64,000 nucleotides of DNA from Dolosigranulum pigrum ATCC 51524 (GTDB lineage: Bacteria > Bacillota > Bacilli > Lactobacillales > Carnobacteriaceae_A): contig NZ_JH601103.1 of NCBI RefSeq assembly GCF_000245815.1, positions 650,433 to 714,432 of the forward strand, written 5' to 3'. A model generated the notes under the pieces. That model was not told the origin of the DNA. It ran no database searches and worked only from the letters and a program-made list of their open reading frames with translations. The position numbers were made by a program, and so were the translations under genes. Below are positions 36,401 to 43,456 of this stretch, piece by piece; position 1 is the stretch's first letter; the number at the start of each line of letters is the position of its first letter.

Positions 36401-37849
36401 AATTCAAAGCGGGGAGACGATGGACACTTTGGTCAAAAATTCCCTGTTGAATTAGGATCTGAACCCCAACGAGTTGAAATTGCTAAATTGGTAGCTAAGT
36501 TTATTGCTGACGTGAAAGCCCAAAATCCTAATGCTAATATCGTATCAATGGGAGATTTCAATGATTTCGAATTTTCAAAACCATTGAAAGTGCATGAAGG
36601 AGAGCATATGACAAATATGGTACATCACGTCCCAGAAAAAGAACGTTATTCTTATGTGTATCAAGGGAACTCGCAAGTGTTAGATCATATTTTAGTATCG
36701 AATCACTTAGTTGATCGTACGAAAGTCGATATGTTAAAAGTAAACGCTGACTTTACGGATAAATCAGGCCGTGCGAGTGATCATGATCCGATTATGGTCC
36801 AAATTGACTTTAGTCAGTCAAGTGTTGAAGAAGGATCAGATCAAGGAGAGATCGAATCTCCGGGCGAACAAGATCATCAAACAGAGACTCAGTATGCTGG
36901 AGAGTATACATTTGAAGTAACTATTAATGGACAAGTATTGGCTGAGGTACTGACATTTGCTTCACGTGATAAAGCATTAGACTTTGTTCGAGTAATGGAT
37001 CGATTGTATTGGGCAGCGGGTTACCGCTTATTAGAACAAGACAATGGCCTGCCAGAATCCCGTCATATTACTTTATCTTTTGGAGAAGTGAAAAATTCAG
37101 CAGAAGAATTGGTGCCGGAAAAACAACCGAATTCACAACCAGAATCTCATCCTGAGCCAGAACAATCAACTGAAGAAGGATCAACAGAGGAAGAATCTGC
37201 TGAGCTAGATCAGTCCCATGAAGAAACACCAACTGAGTCAGAATTAGAAACAGTACCGGAAGATAATCAAGGTGAGATCCAAAAAGTGGAAGCTAATTTT
37301 GTCTTTACCTTGCCAGATGGAACGACTCATCGTGGTTCATTGGGTGAGTTTAATAACTTGGAGCGAGCAGAGCGGCGCATTCGACTGTTTGCTAATGAGA
37401 TGAATTATACATTACAGAATTTCCGTATTGATGATGGTGTATTCTTAGCCGATATAGTATTCACACGAAACTCACCAGAAGAATCTAATGTTGCAGAAGC
37501 GTTAGAAAACTCTCAAGAAAACACTAAGCCGGAAATCCATCAGTTAGTTGAAGTGGAGGATACTACACAACTGACATCTGTGGAACGTTACCGTATTACG
37601 GTACAAGAGCGAGCGCAACGTGAACTGGCTATTCAGGCATTAGAAACCTTGACTAACGAACAACAGCGAATTTTTAGCCAACAATTACAAGCGGAGGAGA
37701 CAGTTACCGCATTTGACCGCATCTTAATTGAAGCTAAGGAAGTAGCTAAGAATAATCAAATAGAACAACTAGATGCAGCAAGTAGTATATGGGCAATGGG
37801 ATTAATCGGAATAACTTCAATAGTTGGAGCAGCTAAAAAGAAAGATTAA
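33443..37849 (+). CDS. Large secreted multidomain endonuclease/exonuclease/phosphatase-family nuclease
   Basis: The 1468-residue protein has a signal peptide (about 1-30), an acidic linker and a lamin-tail-like domain (about 113-220; GKSNNKALELYNG). OB-fold-like stretches follow near 293-460 and 548-665, with a chitobiase-type motif FYTTDGSDPTAKS between them. The catalytic EEP domain (about 813-1122) has all expected residues: SYNLENF, GLTEVQD, INHWNSKRGDD, MGDFNDFE and SDHDPIM. It probably degrades extracellular DNA, like other cell-wall nucleases with this architecture. After Glu/Pro-rich linkers come two similar modules (about 1153-1216 and 1283-1343). The C-terminus ends in a hydrophobic helix and KKKD but lacks LPXTG. 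GTG 33443 is chosen because AGGAG (33430-33434) fits it and the promoter lies just upstream. Confidence 0.9.
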   Translation: MKKELMILVGLGLSAPLVLNLSETTVFADELDAVATTTETDKSLETEHKNVPVVNDHSQDTIAQETTGESLEEVTQEIQEHSESKEAVSELDETQVIEQTEKAAEDNDLEHKTDDLIIKTYLEGKSNNKALELYNGTPNTLTLEDYQVELYANGSNDPTNTYQMSGELESGRGYVIGHNQASDELKAYLNDTASVANFNGDDDIVLRKHDKVIDSIGQVGTRNEFGKDKTLVRKSSVQTGNTALHDVFASVEWEVYPVDTFDVLGQRKNKEIKPEEPTVEASALNITPIAEARMKKPGETVRIAGTIVGRLRNTLQLQDETAAISIHPQHVISEQIGDTIEVTGEIGVYNKLIQLQNPTQVKKTGTSSVTPTVISGKDLVVANESKLVTVENVTIADIAASGTNWRNYEAEIDGNKFVVRIENLDIQVAENTTYQSVTGIVQRFNEEFQVVVSAQANLKLAEGSIAQPNSSHESGVIPNSTPIKLSTLTDNGQIFYTTDGSDPTAKSMLFESDILLPDNTETVIKAITIKDGQVSSVATFTYTTFSQQTLQIHDIQGDGHRSPFVGKMVENIEGIVTALYEIRGAVYAHIQTPDERQDDNPYTSEAIVLYLGNKNDKQLELGDLVSVSGRVDEYHIDGYNDKSKTDLPVTQINTQNGKIEVLQKNMPLPAPVRIEQVPDEFISPNGFEQFDPTKYAVDFWEALEAMRVVAEDLRAVSPQAHGDIYTVPQSRPAETVNGGVRLANGKPNANLIPLRAHPNNKARNFNVLTGDQFNGLVEGVVMYDYGRYKVYTDLADLKAIHQPANHDPATTKIEPAEDKLTIASYNLENFSAEKTSEEKTNRLAEALGKVMKAPDIIGLTEVQDFDGTGSGGPEAQRSYERLIGKIKEVSGVTYKYVQIDPLFNADGGAPNANIRTGFLYRPDRVTFVDQIPHGDATTAVTYHEGQLTLNPGRIEPSHPSLRNSRKPLVAQFEFKGQQIITMINHWNSKRGDDGHFGQKFPVELGSEPQRVEIAKLVAKFIADVKAQNPNANIVSMGDFNDFEFSKPLKVHEGEHMTNMVHHVPEKERYSYVYQGNSQVLDHILVSNHLVDRTKVDMLKVNADFTDKSGRASDHDPIMVQIDFSQSSVEEGSDQGEIESPGEQDHQTETQYAGEYTFEVTINGQVLAEVLTFASRDKALDFVRVMDRLYWAAGYRLLEQDNGLPESRHITLSFGEVKNSAEELVPEKQPNSQPESHPEPEQSTEEGSTEEESAELDQSHEETPTESELETVPEDNQGEIQKVEANFVFTLPDGTTHRGSLGEFNNLERAERRIRLFANEMNYTLQNFRIDDGVFLADIVFTRNSPEESNVAEALENSQENTKPEIHQLVEVEDTTQLTSVERYRITVQERAQRELAIQALETLTNEQQRIFSQQLQAEETVTAFDRILIEAKEVAKNNQIEQLDAASSIWAMGLIGITSIVGAAKKKD

Positions 37850-37860
37850 GTAAGATAATG

Positions 37861-37891
37861 AAGAAAACAGCCTGAAGAGGCTGTTTTCTTT
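37861..37891 (+). terminator. Intrinsic terminator after the nuclease gene
   Basis: GAAAACAGCC (37863-37872) pairs perfectly with GGCTGTTTTC (37879-37888), then TTT. Confidence 0.85.
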
Positions 37892-37919
37892 GCATATAAT
37901 TTGGATGTAAAAATATAAG

Positions 37920-37949
37920 TTGTCGTCTGTTAGTACAAAGTGATATACT
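37920..37949 (+). promoter_or_regulatory. Promoter of mgtC-like gene
   Basis: TTGTCG (37920-37925) and TATACT (37944-37949) have an 18-bp spacer. Confidence 0.6.
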
Positions 37950-37984
37950 ACAGCTAATACGATAATGATGAGAGGGGGAGAGTG

Positions 37985-38683
37985 ATGATTAATCTACATG
38001 AATTGAATATCTGGACAATTATGTTGCGCTTAGGATTGTCGCTATTGTTGGGATCGATTGTTGGAACAGAACGTGGGGTAAAAAATCGACCAGCAGGATT
38101 ACGGACATACAGTTTAGTTTGTTTAGGATCTGCCTTGATTATGTTGACGAATCAATATATTACAGAACAATATGGTGTGGGCGATCCGACGCGTATGGCT
38201 TCGCAAGTTATTAGCGGAATTGGATTCTTAGGAGCTGGCACGATTTTAGTGACTGACCGTAATAAAGTGAGTGGGCTGACAACTGCAGCGGGTTTATGGA
38301 CGGTTGCATCAATTGGATTGGCAGTAGGAGCTGGCTTCTATATGGGAGCGATCGTGGGGGCTGTATTGCTATTTACTGTAATGGGCTATTTTTTACGGTT
38401 TAAAGAACGTCTCGGGCAATACTTTCTTGAAGTGGATTTATTTATTGTATTAGAATCGCCAGAAGCCTATCACCGTTTGCTTATTTATTGTTCGCAAGAA
38501 AATATTGGTATTTATAATATTAATAGTCGCATTGAGGATGAAGAGCTACTGGACTATCCGGGGCATTCTTCCGAGGATACGTGCTGTATCCTCTCTATTA
38601 ATTTACAAGAACGCTACCGCAAACAAATATTGGTTGAAACTTTGAGTACCTTCGATGGCGTAAAGCACTTGGAGGAGTTGTAG
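37985..38683 (+). CDS. mgtC: MgtC/SapB-family membrane protein
   Basis: This 232-residue protein has four to five N-terminal membrane helices with the MgtC signature (LLLGSIVGTERGVKNRPAGLR, then GIGFLGAGTILV and TTAAGLWTVASIGLAVG). A soluble C-terminal domain starts at about residue 140. MgtC proteins modulate membrane ATP synthase or magnesium and phosphate homeostasis in pathogens; the role in Gram-positive cocci is less clear. AGGGGG (37973-37978) fits ATG 37985; a GTG lies one codon upstream. Confidence 0.88.
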   Translation: MINLHELNIWTIMLRLGLSLLLGSIVGTERGVKNRPAGLRTYSLVCLGSALIMLTNQYITEQYGVGDPTRMASQVISGIGFLGAGTILVTDRNKVSGLTTAAGLWTVASIGLAVGAGFYMGAIVGAVLLFTVMGYFLRFKERLGQYFLEVDLFIVLESPEAYHRLLIYCSQENIGIYNINSRIEDEELLDYPGHSSEDTCCILSINLQERYRKQILVETLSTFDGVKHLEEL

Positions 38684-38707
38684 CTCGGGCAATTTTTAGC
38701 ATATAAT
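38678..38707 (+). promoter_or_regulatory. Probable promoter of the DUF1858-DUF438 pair
   Basis: TTGTAG (38678-38683, overlapping the mgtC stop) and TATAAT (38702-38707) have an 18-bp spacer. Confidence 0.5.
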
Positions 38708-38763
38708 TTCCATTCCAAGCGGGTGTGTGATAGGATGATAAAAAAGGAAAAGGGGGATGTATG

Positions 38764-38991
38764 ATGTTGATTGATATTACGAAGAATGTATATGAGTTAG
38801 TGAAAGATAATCCAAAGTTAAAGCGTGACTTGATTGAGATGGGATTCGAGCCGTTAGCGAATGAGAAGATGCTTCATACGGTAGGGCGCATGGTATCGCC
38901 TAAAAAAGGAGCCAAACAAATTGGGATTAGCGTAGAGACGTTAGTGCGTAAATTAGAAGATCTCGGTTATGAGGTTAAGGGACATGAGTAA
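38764..38991 (+). CDS. DUF1858 domain protein
   Basis: This protein of about 75 residues is a single DUF1858 domain (MLIDITKNVYELVKDNP, GFEPLANEKMLHTVGRM, then the helix KQIGISVETLVRKLEDLGYEV). Such domains often accompany DUF438 and hemerythrin-like proteins, as here. AAGGGGG (38750-38756) suits ATG 38764; ATG 38761 is possible. Its end overlaps the next gene by eight bases. Function is unknown. Confidence 0.8.
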   Translation: MLIDITKNVYELVKDNPKLKRDLIEMGFEPLANEKMLHTVGRMVSPKKGAKQIGISVETLVRKLEDLGYEVKGHE

Positions 38992-40225
38992 GGAACGTAA
39001 GCGTAGTAATCGAACACTCCAACAAGAGAAGCGTCAGCAAAAGTTGAAAGAGTTAATTCTCCGATTGCATGAAGGAGAAGGCGAAGAGAGTGTTAAGGCT
39101 GATTTTCGGAAGTACTTCAAGGATGTCAGTGCCTTGGAGATTTCTGTGATGGAGCGCCGATTGATTGCTGATGAAGGCATTCATGCGGATGATATTATGA
39201 AGCTATGTAATGTGCACGCAGCCATTTTTTTAGAGAATATTCAACTAGCCGATGAAGCGCCACATGATTTCGAGAAGCCAGGCCACCCAGTTCATGTGCT
39301 TAAGCAAGAAAATATAGCGCTGGAAGGAGCGGTTGACCGAATCGAACGGTTATTGGAGTTCTACGTGACGGATCCGGCTGAGGATGTGTTGGCTGGCTTG
39401 AAGTTGCAAGCACAGATCTTATGGGAGATTGACAAGCACTATGCTCGCAAGGAGAATTCGTGGTTCCCGATTATGGAGGCGAATGATATTACTGCACCGC
39501 CAAAAGTGATGTGGGGCGTGGATGATATGATTCGCGACTTGATTAAGGAATTTATAACCTTGTTGGAGCAGAATAAGCTTGATCAGATATTGGATCATTA
39601 TGCTGAAACAAAGTATGAAATTCTGGAAATGATTGTGAAAGAAGAAGATATCTTAATTCCGATGGTGACAGAGGTATTTACCGAAGATGATTGGATGAAG
39701 ATTGCTGATGAGATGGATGAGATCGGCTACTGTATTGTGAAGCCAGAAGAAAAATGGGTGCCAGAACGTACTGATTTTGAGGCGAAAGATGCTACTGATG
39801 AATCAATGAACTTAGCCGGCAATCTTAAGCTCGGACACGGGGCACTGACATTAGAAGAAGCAGATTTGATCTTAGACCAGTTGCCACTGGAGCTGACCTT
39901 TGTGGATAAACATAATAAAGTGAAATATTTCAATCGAGGCGAGAAGATTTTGCCCCGAACACCGAATGCGATTGGGCGGGATGTCTTCATGTGCCATCCA
40001 CCGCGCGTCCATGAGACTGTCAAGCAATTATTGCAAGAATTACGTGAGGGAACGCGTGATACGGCGAGTGCTTGGTTTGAAGCACGCGACACCTTCGTAA
40101 TGATTACGTACGATGCGATTCGTGATAAGACCGGCGAATATCTGGGGTGCTTGGAGTATGTCCAAGATATTAGCGGGATAAAACAAATTGATACAGAGAA
40201 AAAAGACGTGTTTGACGAAGCCTAA
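38984..40225 (+). CDS. DUF438 protein with hemerythrin-like and PAS domains
   Basis: This soluble protein has 413 residues. An N-terminal DUF438 region (about 20-90) includes MERRLIADEGIHADDIMKLC. A hemerythrin-like helical bundle (about 95-240) has His and Glu residues spaced for a di-iron site (HPVHVLKQEN, EIDKHYARKENSWFP, MIVKEEDILIP). A C-terminal PAS domain runs from about 290 to 400 (PLELTFVDKHNKVKYFNRG, CHPPRVHETV). The set suggests sensing of oxygen, nitric oxide or redox state. The start is ATG 38984, inside the end of the DUF1858 gene, so translation is coupled. The domains are recognised from sequence; the ligand is inferred. Confidence 0.85.
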   Translation: MSKERKRSNRTLQQEKRQQKLKELILRLHEGEGEESVKADFRKYFKDVSALEISVMERRLIADEGIHADDIMKLCNVHAAIFLENIQLADEAPHDFEKPGHPVHVLKQENIALEGAVDRIERLLEFYVTDPAEDVLAGLKLQAQILWEIDKHYARKENSWFPIMEANDITAPPKVMWGVDDMIRDLIKEFITLLEQNKLDQILDHYAETKYEILEMIVKEEDILIPMVTEVFTEDDWMKIADEMDEIGYCIVKPEEKWVPERTDFEAKDATDESMNLAGNLKLGHGALTLEEADLILDQLPLELTFVDKHNKVKYFNRGEKILPRTPNAIGRDVFMCHPPRVHETVKQLLQELREGTRDTASAWFEARDTFVMITYDAIRDKTGEYLGCLEYVQDISGIKQIDTEKKDVFDEA

Positions 40226-40249
40226 GCTCCGTCATTACACGTCTTTTTG
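40201..40249. terminator. Bidirectional terminator between the DUF438 gene and nox
   Basis: AAAAGACGTGT (40201-40211) pairs with ACACGTCTTTT (40237-40247), with inner TGACG/CGTCA. A run precedes and a T run follows, so it works on both strands. The left arm overlaps the last codons of the DUF438 gene. Confidence 0.85.
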
Positions 40250-40292
40250 TCTTGCTTATTCAATTTTATTCAAGGTGTGATCTGTTGTTGGT

Positions 40293-41651
40293 TTAGAACA
40301 ATAATTTGTCTGCGCCACCAAGTTTGTAATCTAGAGCAGCCATTGCTAGGACGTTCAAGTAGTGCCATGGACGGTCAAAGCGTGGTTGGAAGAAGAAGTC
40401 AGCAAGTGCTAAGTCTTCTAATGTCCACTTCGCTGCAATAGCAACAGATAGTGTATCGATCGCTGTTGAGATGTCTTCTTTAGACATCAACTGTGCACCT
40501 AGAATGCGGTGATCATCTTCGTCATAGTAAATTTTCATCATCACTTTACCTGGTTTACGCATGAACTCAGGGTATAATGGCTCTTCAACATACTTGCTAG
40601 CTACATTACCCTCATACGACTCAGCACTTGTAGCGTTCAAGCCTGTGTTGACGAATTTGTAGTCAAAGAGTGATAAAGCACTTGTTCCGGTCATTTCCGG
40701 CATCTTCATCTCTTTGCCCATTGCGTTCATCGCTGCAACAACTCCTTGACGACGTGCCATGGTAGCAAGAGCAATACTTGTCTTACCTTCAGTTGGCGCG
40801 TAAGGGACGAAGGTTGCATCTCCACCAGCGTAGACATCTTTTACGCTAGTTTGCAAGTAGTCATCAGTAACGACAAAGCCTTTGTCGGTCATTTCTAACT
40901 CATCAGCTAACCAGCCGGCATCAGGTTTGACACCCATTGATAGAACAACAGTGTCCGCTTCATGTGTCTGTTTGTCTGTTACGACAGCAGCCACTTTACC
41001 GTCTTTACCTTGGAATGACTGGACGCGTTCGCCCCCGTAGAATTCAACCCCATTTTCTTTGGCGTGTGCTTCTAAGACATCAGTGAATTCTTTGTCCAAG
41101 TAAGTGGGTAAGAAACGCTCAGCCATATCGATCACACGAACATCGACACCTGCTTTAGCGAAAGCTTCAACAACTTCAAGTCCAATGTAGCCGGCACCGA
41201 TAACGACAGCTTTCTTAGATGCTTTCATATCATCTAAAACTTTTTGGGTGTCTTCTGGTCCACGGAATGTATTGACATTATCTAACTCGACCCCTTCGAA
41301 TGGTGGCTTCACAGCAACACCACCTGGGCTAAGTAGTAATTTGTCGTATGACATGGTAGACTTCTCACCATCTACGATAACGTCAACCGTCTTCTCATCA
41401 GCGTTCAAGCCCACTACATCACTGTTACAGTGCATGTGGATGCCTTGTTCGCGGTAAGAATCTTCTGTTGCAAAGTGTAATTCATCTAAACTTTTAGAGG
41501 TCCCCTCTAAGTAAGATTGGCTCCCTCAACCCATGAACGAGGCTTTATCGCCACGCTCGAATAAATGAATTTCTGCTTCTGGTTCGTTCTTCAGGATCGT
41601 CTGTACAGCTTCGTAACCGAAGTGTGACGTTCCAACAACAACATATTTCAT
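40293..41651 (-). CDS. nox: NADH oxidase, probable selenoprotein (in-frame TGA at codon 42)
   Basis: This flavoenzyme of the NADH oxidase/peroxidase and CoA-disulfide reductase family has 452 residues if TGA is read through. ATG (41651-41649) follows an SD (AGGAGG). Residues 1-12 read MKYVVVGTSHFG with the FAD-binding start and the family His at position 10. Codon 42 (41528-41526) is TGA in the context SFMG-x-GSQSYLEG, where relatives have F-[LM]-[SG]-C-G. Downstream the frame is intact: the NAD-binding motif VVIGAGYIGLE (about 150), YAGGDATFVPYAPTEGK and the C-terminal dimer domain FFFQPRFDRPWHYLNVLA. Cys42 forms the reactive sulfenic acid in this family, so selenocysteine there would be functionally sensible. 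A SECIS-like hairpin follows the TGA. A nonsense mutation cannot be excluded. Confidence 0.85.
41484..41517 (-). promoter_or_regulatory. SECIS-like stem-loop after the nox TGA codon
   Basis: On the minus strand TTAGAGG (41510-41504) pairs perfectly with CCTCTAA (41500-41494) around a GGA loop (41503-41501). ATCT (41517-41514) and AGAT (41487-41484) can extend it, leaving small bulges. The apical loop begins 23 bases after the TGA and starts with G, as bacterial SECIS elements require (loop about 16-37 bases downstream with G in its first two positions). Confidence 0.7.
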
Positions 41652-41681
41652 AGTATTCCTCCTTTAAGATGTTACTGTCAC

Positions 41682-41710
41682 ATTATAACACTGACCCCAA
41701 AAAATGTCGA
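41682..41710 (-). promoter_or_regulatory. Promoter of nox
   Basis: On the minus strand TCGACA (41710-41705) and TATAAT (41687-41682) have a 17-bp spacer. Confidence 0.75.
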
Positions 41711-41720
41711 CTTTGGCAAA

Positions 41721-41737
41721 CTACAGTTTATCTGTAG
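41721..41737. repeat. Inverted repeat upstream of nox, possible operator
   Basis: CTACAG (41721-41726) and CTGTAG (41732-41737) are separated by five bases, about 10 bp upstream of the nox -35. It is not a standard CopY or Rex site. The rest of 41738-41968 shows no gene. Confidence 0.4.
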
Positions 41738-41968
41738 AAAAAGATGAAGGGCTCAGAGCTCATCTAAGGTAAAAATTATCCAATATAGGCAATAACTTTC
41801 ACAATAAAAACCGGTTACGTGAAAAAGTGTACAATAATAAAAAATGATAGTGATACAAGTAAGACGATGAAATAGTTGTTATAGCAATAAAAGAACAAAT
41901 AATCTGGGAAGATTTCAAACTGTGACGTCTATAGAATCAGAAAGTAGTTGCAGAAGATGAAGAAAAAG

Positions 41969-42017
41969 TTGCAAGTAAAAATGAAATGGGTTACAATATG
42001 GTTGTAAGTGATTACAA
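41969..42017 (+). promoter_or_regulatory. Promoter and operator of the sialic acid transport/sialidase operon
   Basis: TTGCAA (41969-41974) and TACAAT (41992-41997) have a 17-bp spacer. TTACAA occurs at 41991-41996 and 42012-42017, 21 bp apart, with TTGTAA (42002-42007) between them. The same module lies before nanA. The RpiR-type regulator encoded at 53656-54498 is the likely ligand. Confidence 0.7.
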
Positions 42018-42051
42018 ATAAAAAATACATAAAAATATGGAGGGAAGCATT

Positions 42052-43398
42052 ATGTGGAAACGAATGGGTAAGATGTTGTTAGGAATTACTGCGGCTGGAG
42101 TATTAGGTGCATGTTCAAGTGGTGGTGGAAGTGGGGAAGTAGTTGAATTACCTGAAGAAGGTGAAGAACTATCAGGTGATATTACTATGTGGCACTCCTT
42201 TACACAAGGAGCCCGATTAGAAAATATTCAATCAGCTGCTGATGAATTTATGAAAGAACACCCAAATGTTAACATTACAATTGAAACATTTTCTTGGGAT
42301 GACTTCTATACTGTCTGGACAACAGGTCTTCAATCAGGGGAAGTTCCAGATGTCAGTACTGCACTCCCCAATCACGTTATGGAGATGGTAAATGCTGATG
42401 CAATTTTACCATTAAATCCATTAGTAGATGCATTGGGCAAAGATATGTTCCATGAGAATGCTTTAAATGAAGGATTAGTAGATGACAACTACTATTCTGT
42501 TCCGCTATATTCTCATGCTCAAGTTATGTGGGTTCGTGATGATATTCTGGAAGAGCATAATCTAGAAGTACCTGAAACTTGGGATGAATTACAAGAAGCT
42601 GCAACAAAAATTTCTGAAGATGGAGACAACTATGGCCTATCTGTTCCAATGGGGACAAATGATTTAATGGCTACGCGATTCTTAAACTTTTATGTACGTA
42701 GTGGTGGTGGAAGCTTATTAAATGAAAATAATGAATTAGACTTGACTAACGAATTAGCTCAAGAGGGAATTAAATACTGGGTGGATATGTATAAAAAGGC
42801 ATCACCTAGCGATTCAATTAACTATAATGTGTTAGATCAAGCGACACTATTCTACCAAGGACAAACAGCATTCGACTTTAACTCTGGCTTCCATATTAGT
42901 GGAGTTGAGGCTAATAGTCCAGATTTACTAGAAACAATTAGTGCACATCCAATTCCAAAGATTAACAAAGATGATGAACGTCAAGGAATCGAGACATCCA
43001 ATATTCCAATGGTTGTCTGGAAGAATTCTGATCATCCAGACGTAGCAATGAAATTTGTAGAGAGCTTGTATGATAAAGGCTTTTACACTGACTTTTTAAA
43101 CTCCGTTCCAGTTGGTATGTTGCCATCAATTGAAGGAATCGTTGATTCTGAAGAGTTCCGTTCAAACGAAACAGTTCAAAAGTTTTCTGAGGCAGTGGAT
43201 GTTATTCAAGAAGCTGTTGAATCAGGTACAGCGATTGGATATGAAAATGGGGCAAGTGTTGAAGCGGGTATGTTAGCAGGACAGCACGTGATTGAAAAAA
43301 TGTTCCAAGATATTATTTCTAACGGTACTGATCCAATGGAAGCAGCAGAAAAAGCAGAAACAGAAATGAATAATATTTTTGAAGCATCTATAAGATAA
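42052..43398 (+). CDS. Sugar ABC transporter substrate-binding lipoprotein (sialic acid type)
   Basis: This 448-residue extracellular binding protein has a signal peptide ending in the lipobox LGAC, a Ser/Gly spacer and a family 1 solute-binding fold (DITMWHSFTQGARLENIQSA, YYSVPLYSHAQVMWVRDD, FNSGFHISG). The start is ATG 42052 behind GGAGGG. Two permeases, a sialidase and sialic acid catabolic genes follow, so it most likely binds Neu5Ac or 2,7-anhydro-Neu5Ac, like the SatA and Ruminococcus gnavus binding proteins. No ATPase gene is in the locus. Such importers often share an MsmK-type ATPase encoded elsewhere. Confidence 0.88.
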   Translation: MWKRMGKMLLGITAAGVLGACSSGGGSGEVVELPEEGEELSGDITMWHSFTQGARLENIQSAADEFMKEHPNVNITIETFSWDDFYTVWTTGLQSGEVPDVSTALPNHVMEMVNADAILPLNPLVDALGKDMFHENALNEGLVDDNYYSVPLYSHAQVMWVRDDILEEHNLEVPETWDELQEAATKISEDGDNYGLSVPMGTNDLMATRFLNFYVRSGGGSLLNENNELDLTNELAQEGIKYWVDMYKKASPSDSINYNVLDQATLFYQGQTAFDFNSGFHISGVEANSPDLLETISAHPIPKINKDDERQGIETSNIPMVVWKNSDHPDVAMKFVESLYDKGFYTDFLNSVPVGMLPSIEGIVDSEEFRSNETVQKFSEAVDVIQEAVESGTAIGYENGASVEAGMLAGQHVIEKMFQDIISNGTDPMEAAEKAETEMNNIFEASIR

Positions 43399-43410
43399 TT
43401 TTAGTTTAAA

Positions 43411-43432
43411 AGAGGGGAGGCATCTCCCCTCT
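43411..43432 (+). other. Intercistronic hairpin after the binding-protein gene
   Basis: AGAGGGGAG (43411-43419) pairs perfectly with CTCCCCTCT (43424-43432). Without a T run it may stabilise the upstream mRNA and so keep binding protein in excess over permeases. Confidence 0.6.
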
Positions 43433-43456
43433 AATTATTAAGAGAGGTGACAGATA

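Noticed and set aside
40293..41435. Independent 380-residue oxidoreductase starting at the ATG at 41435
   Set aside because: It would lack the FAD-binding N-terminus. The upstream 72 codons are in frame, match the family and have a proper promoter and SD, so the gene begins at 41651.
41721..41737. CopY-type operator upstream of nox
   Set aside because: The CopY consensus needs ACA-N2-TGT; here the half-sites are five bases apart.
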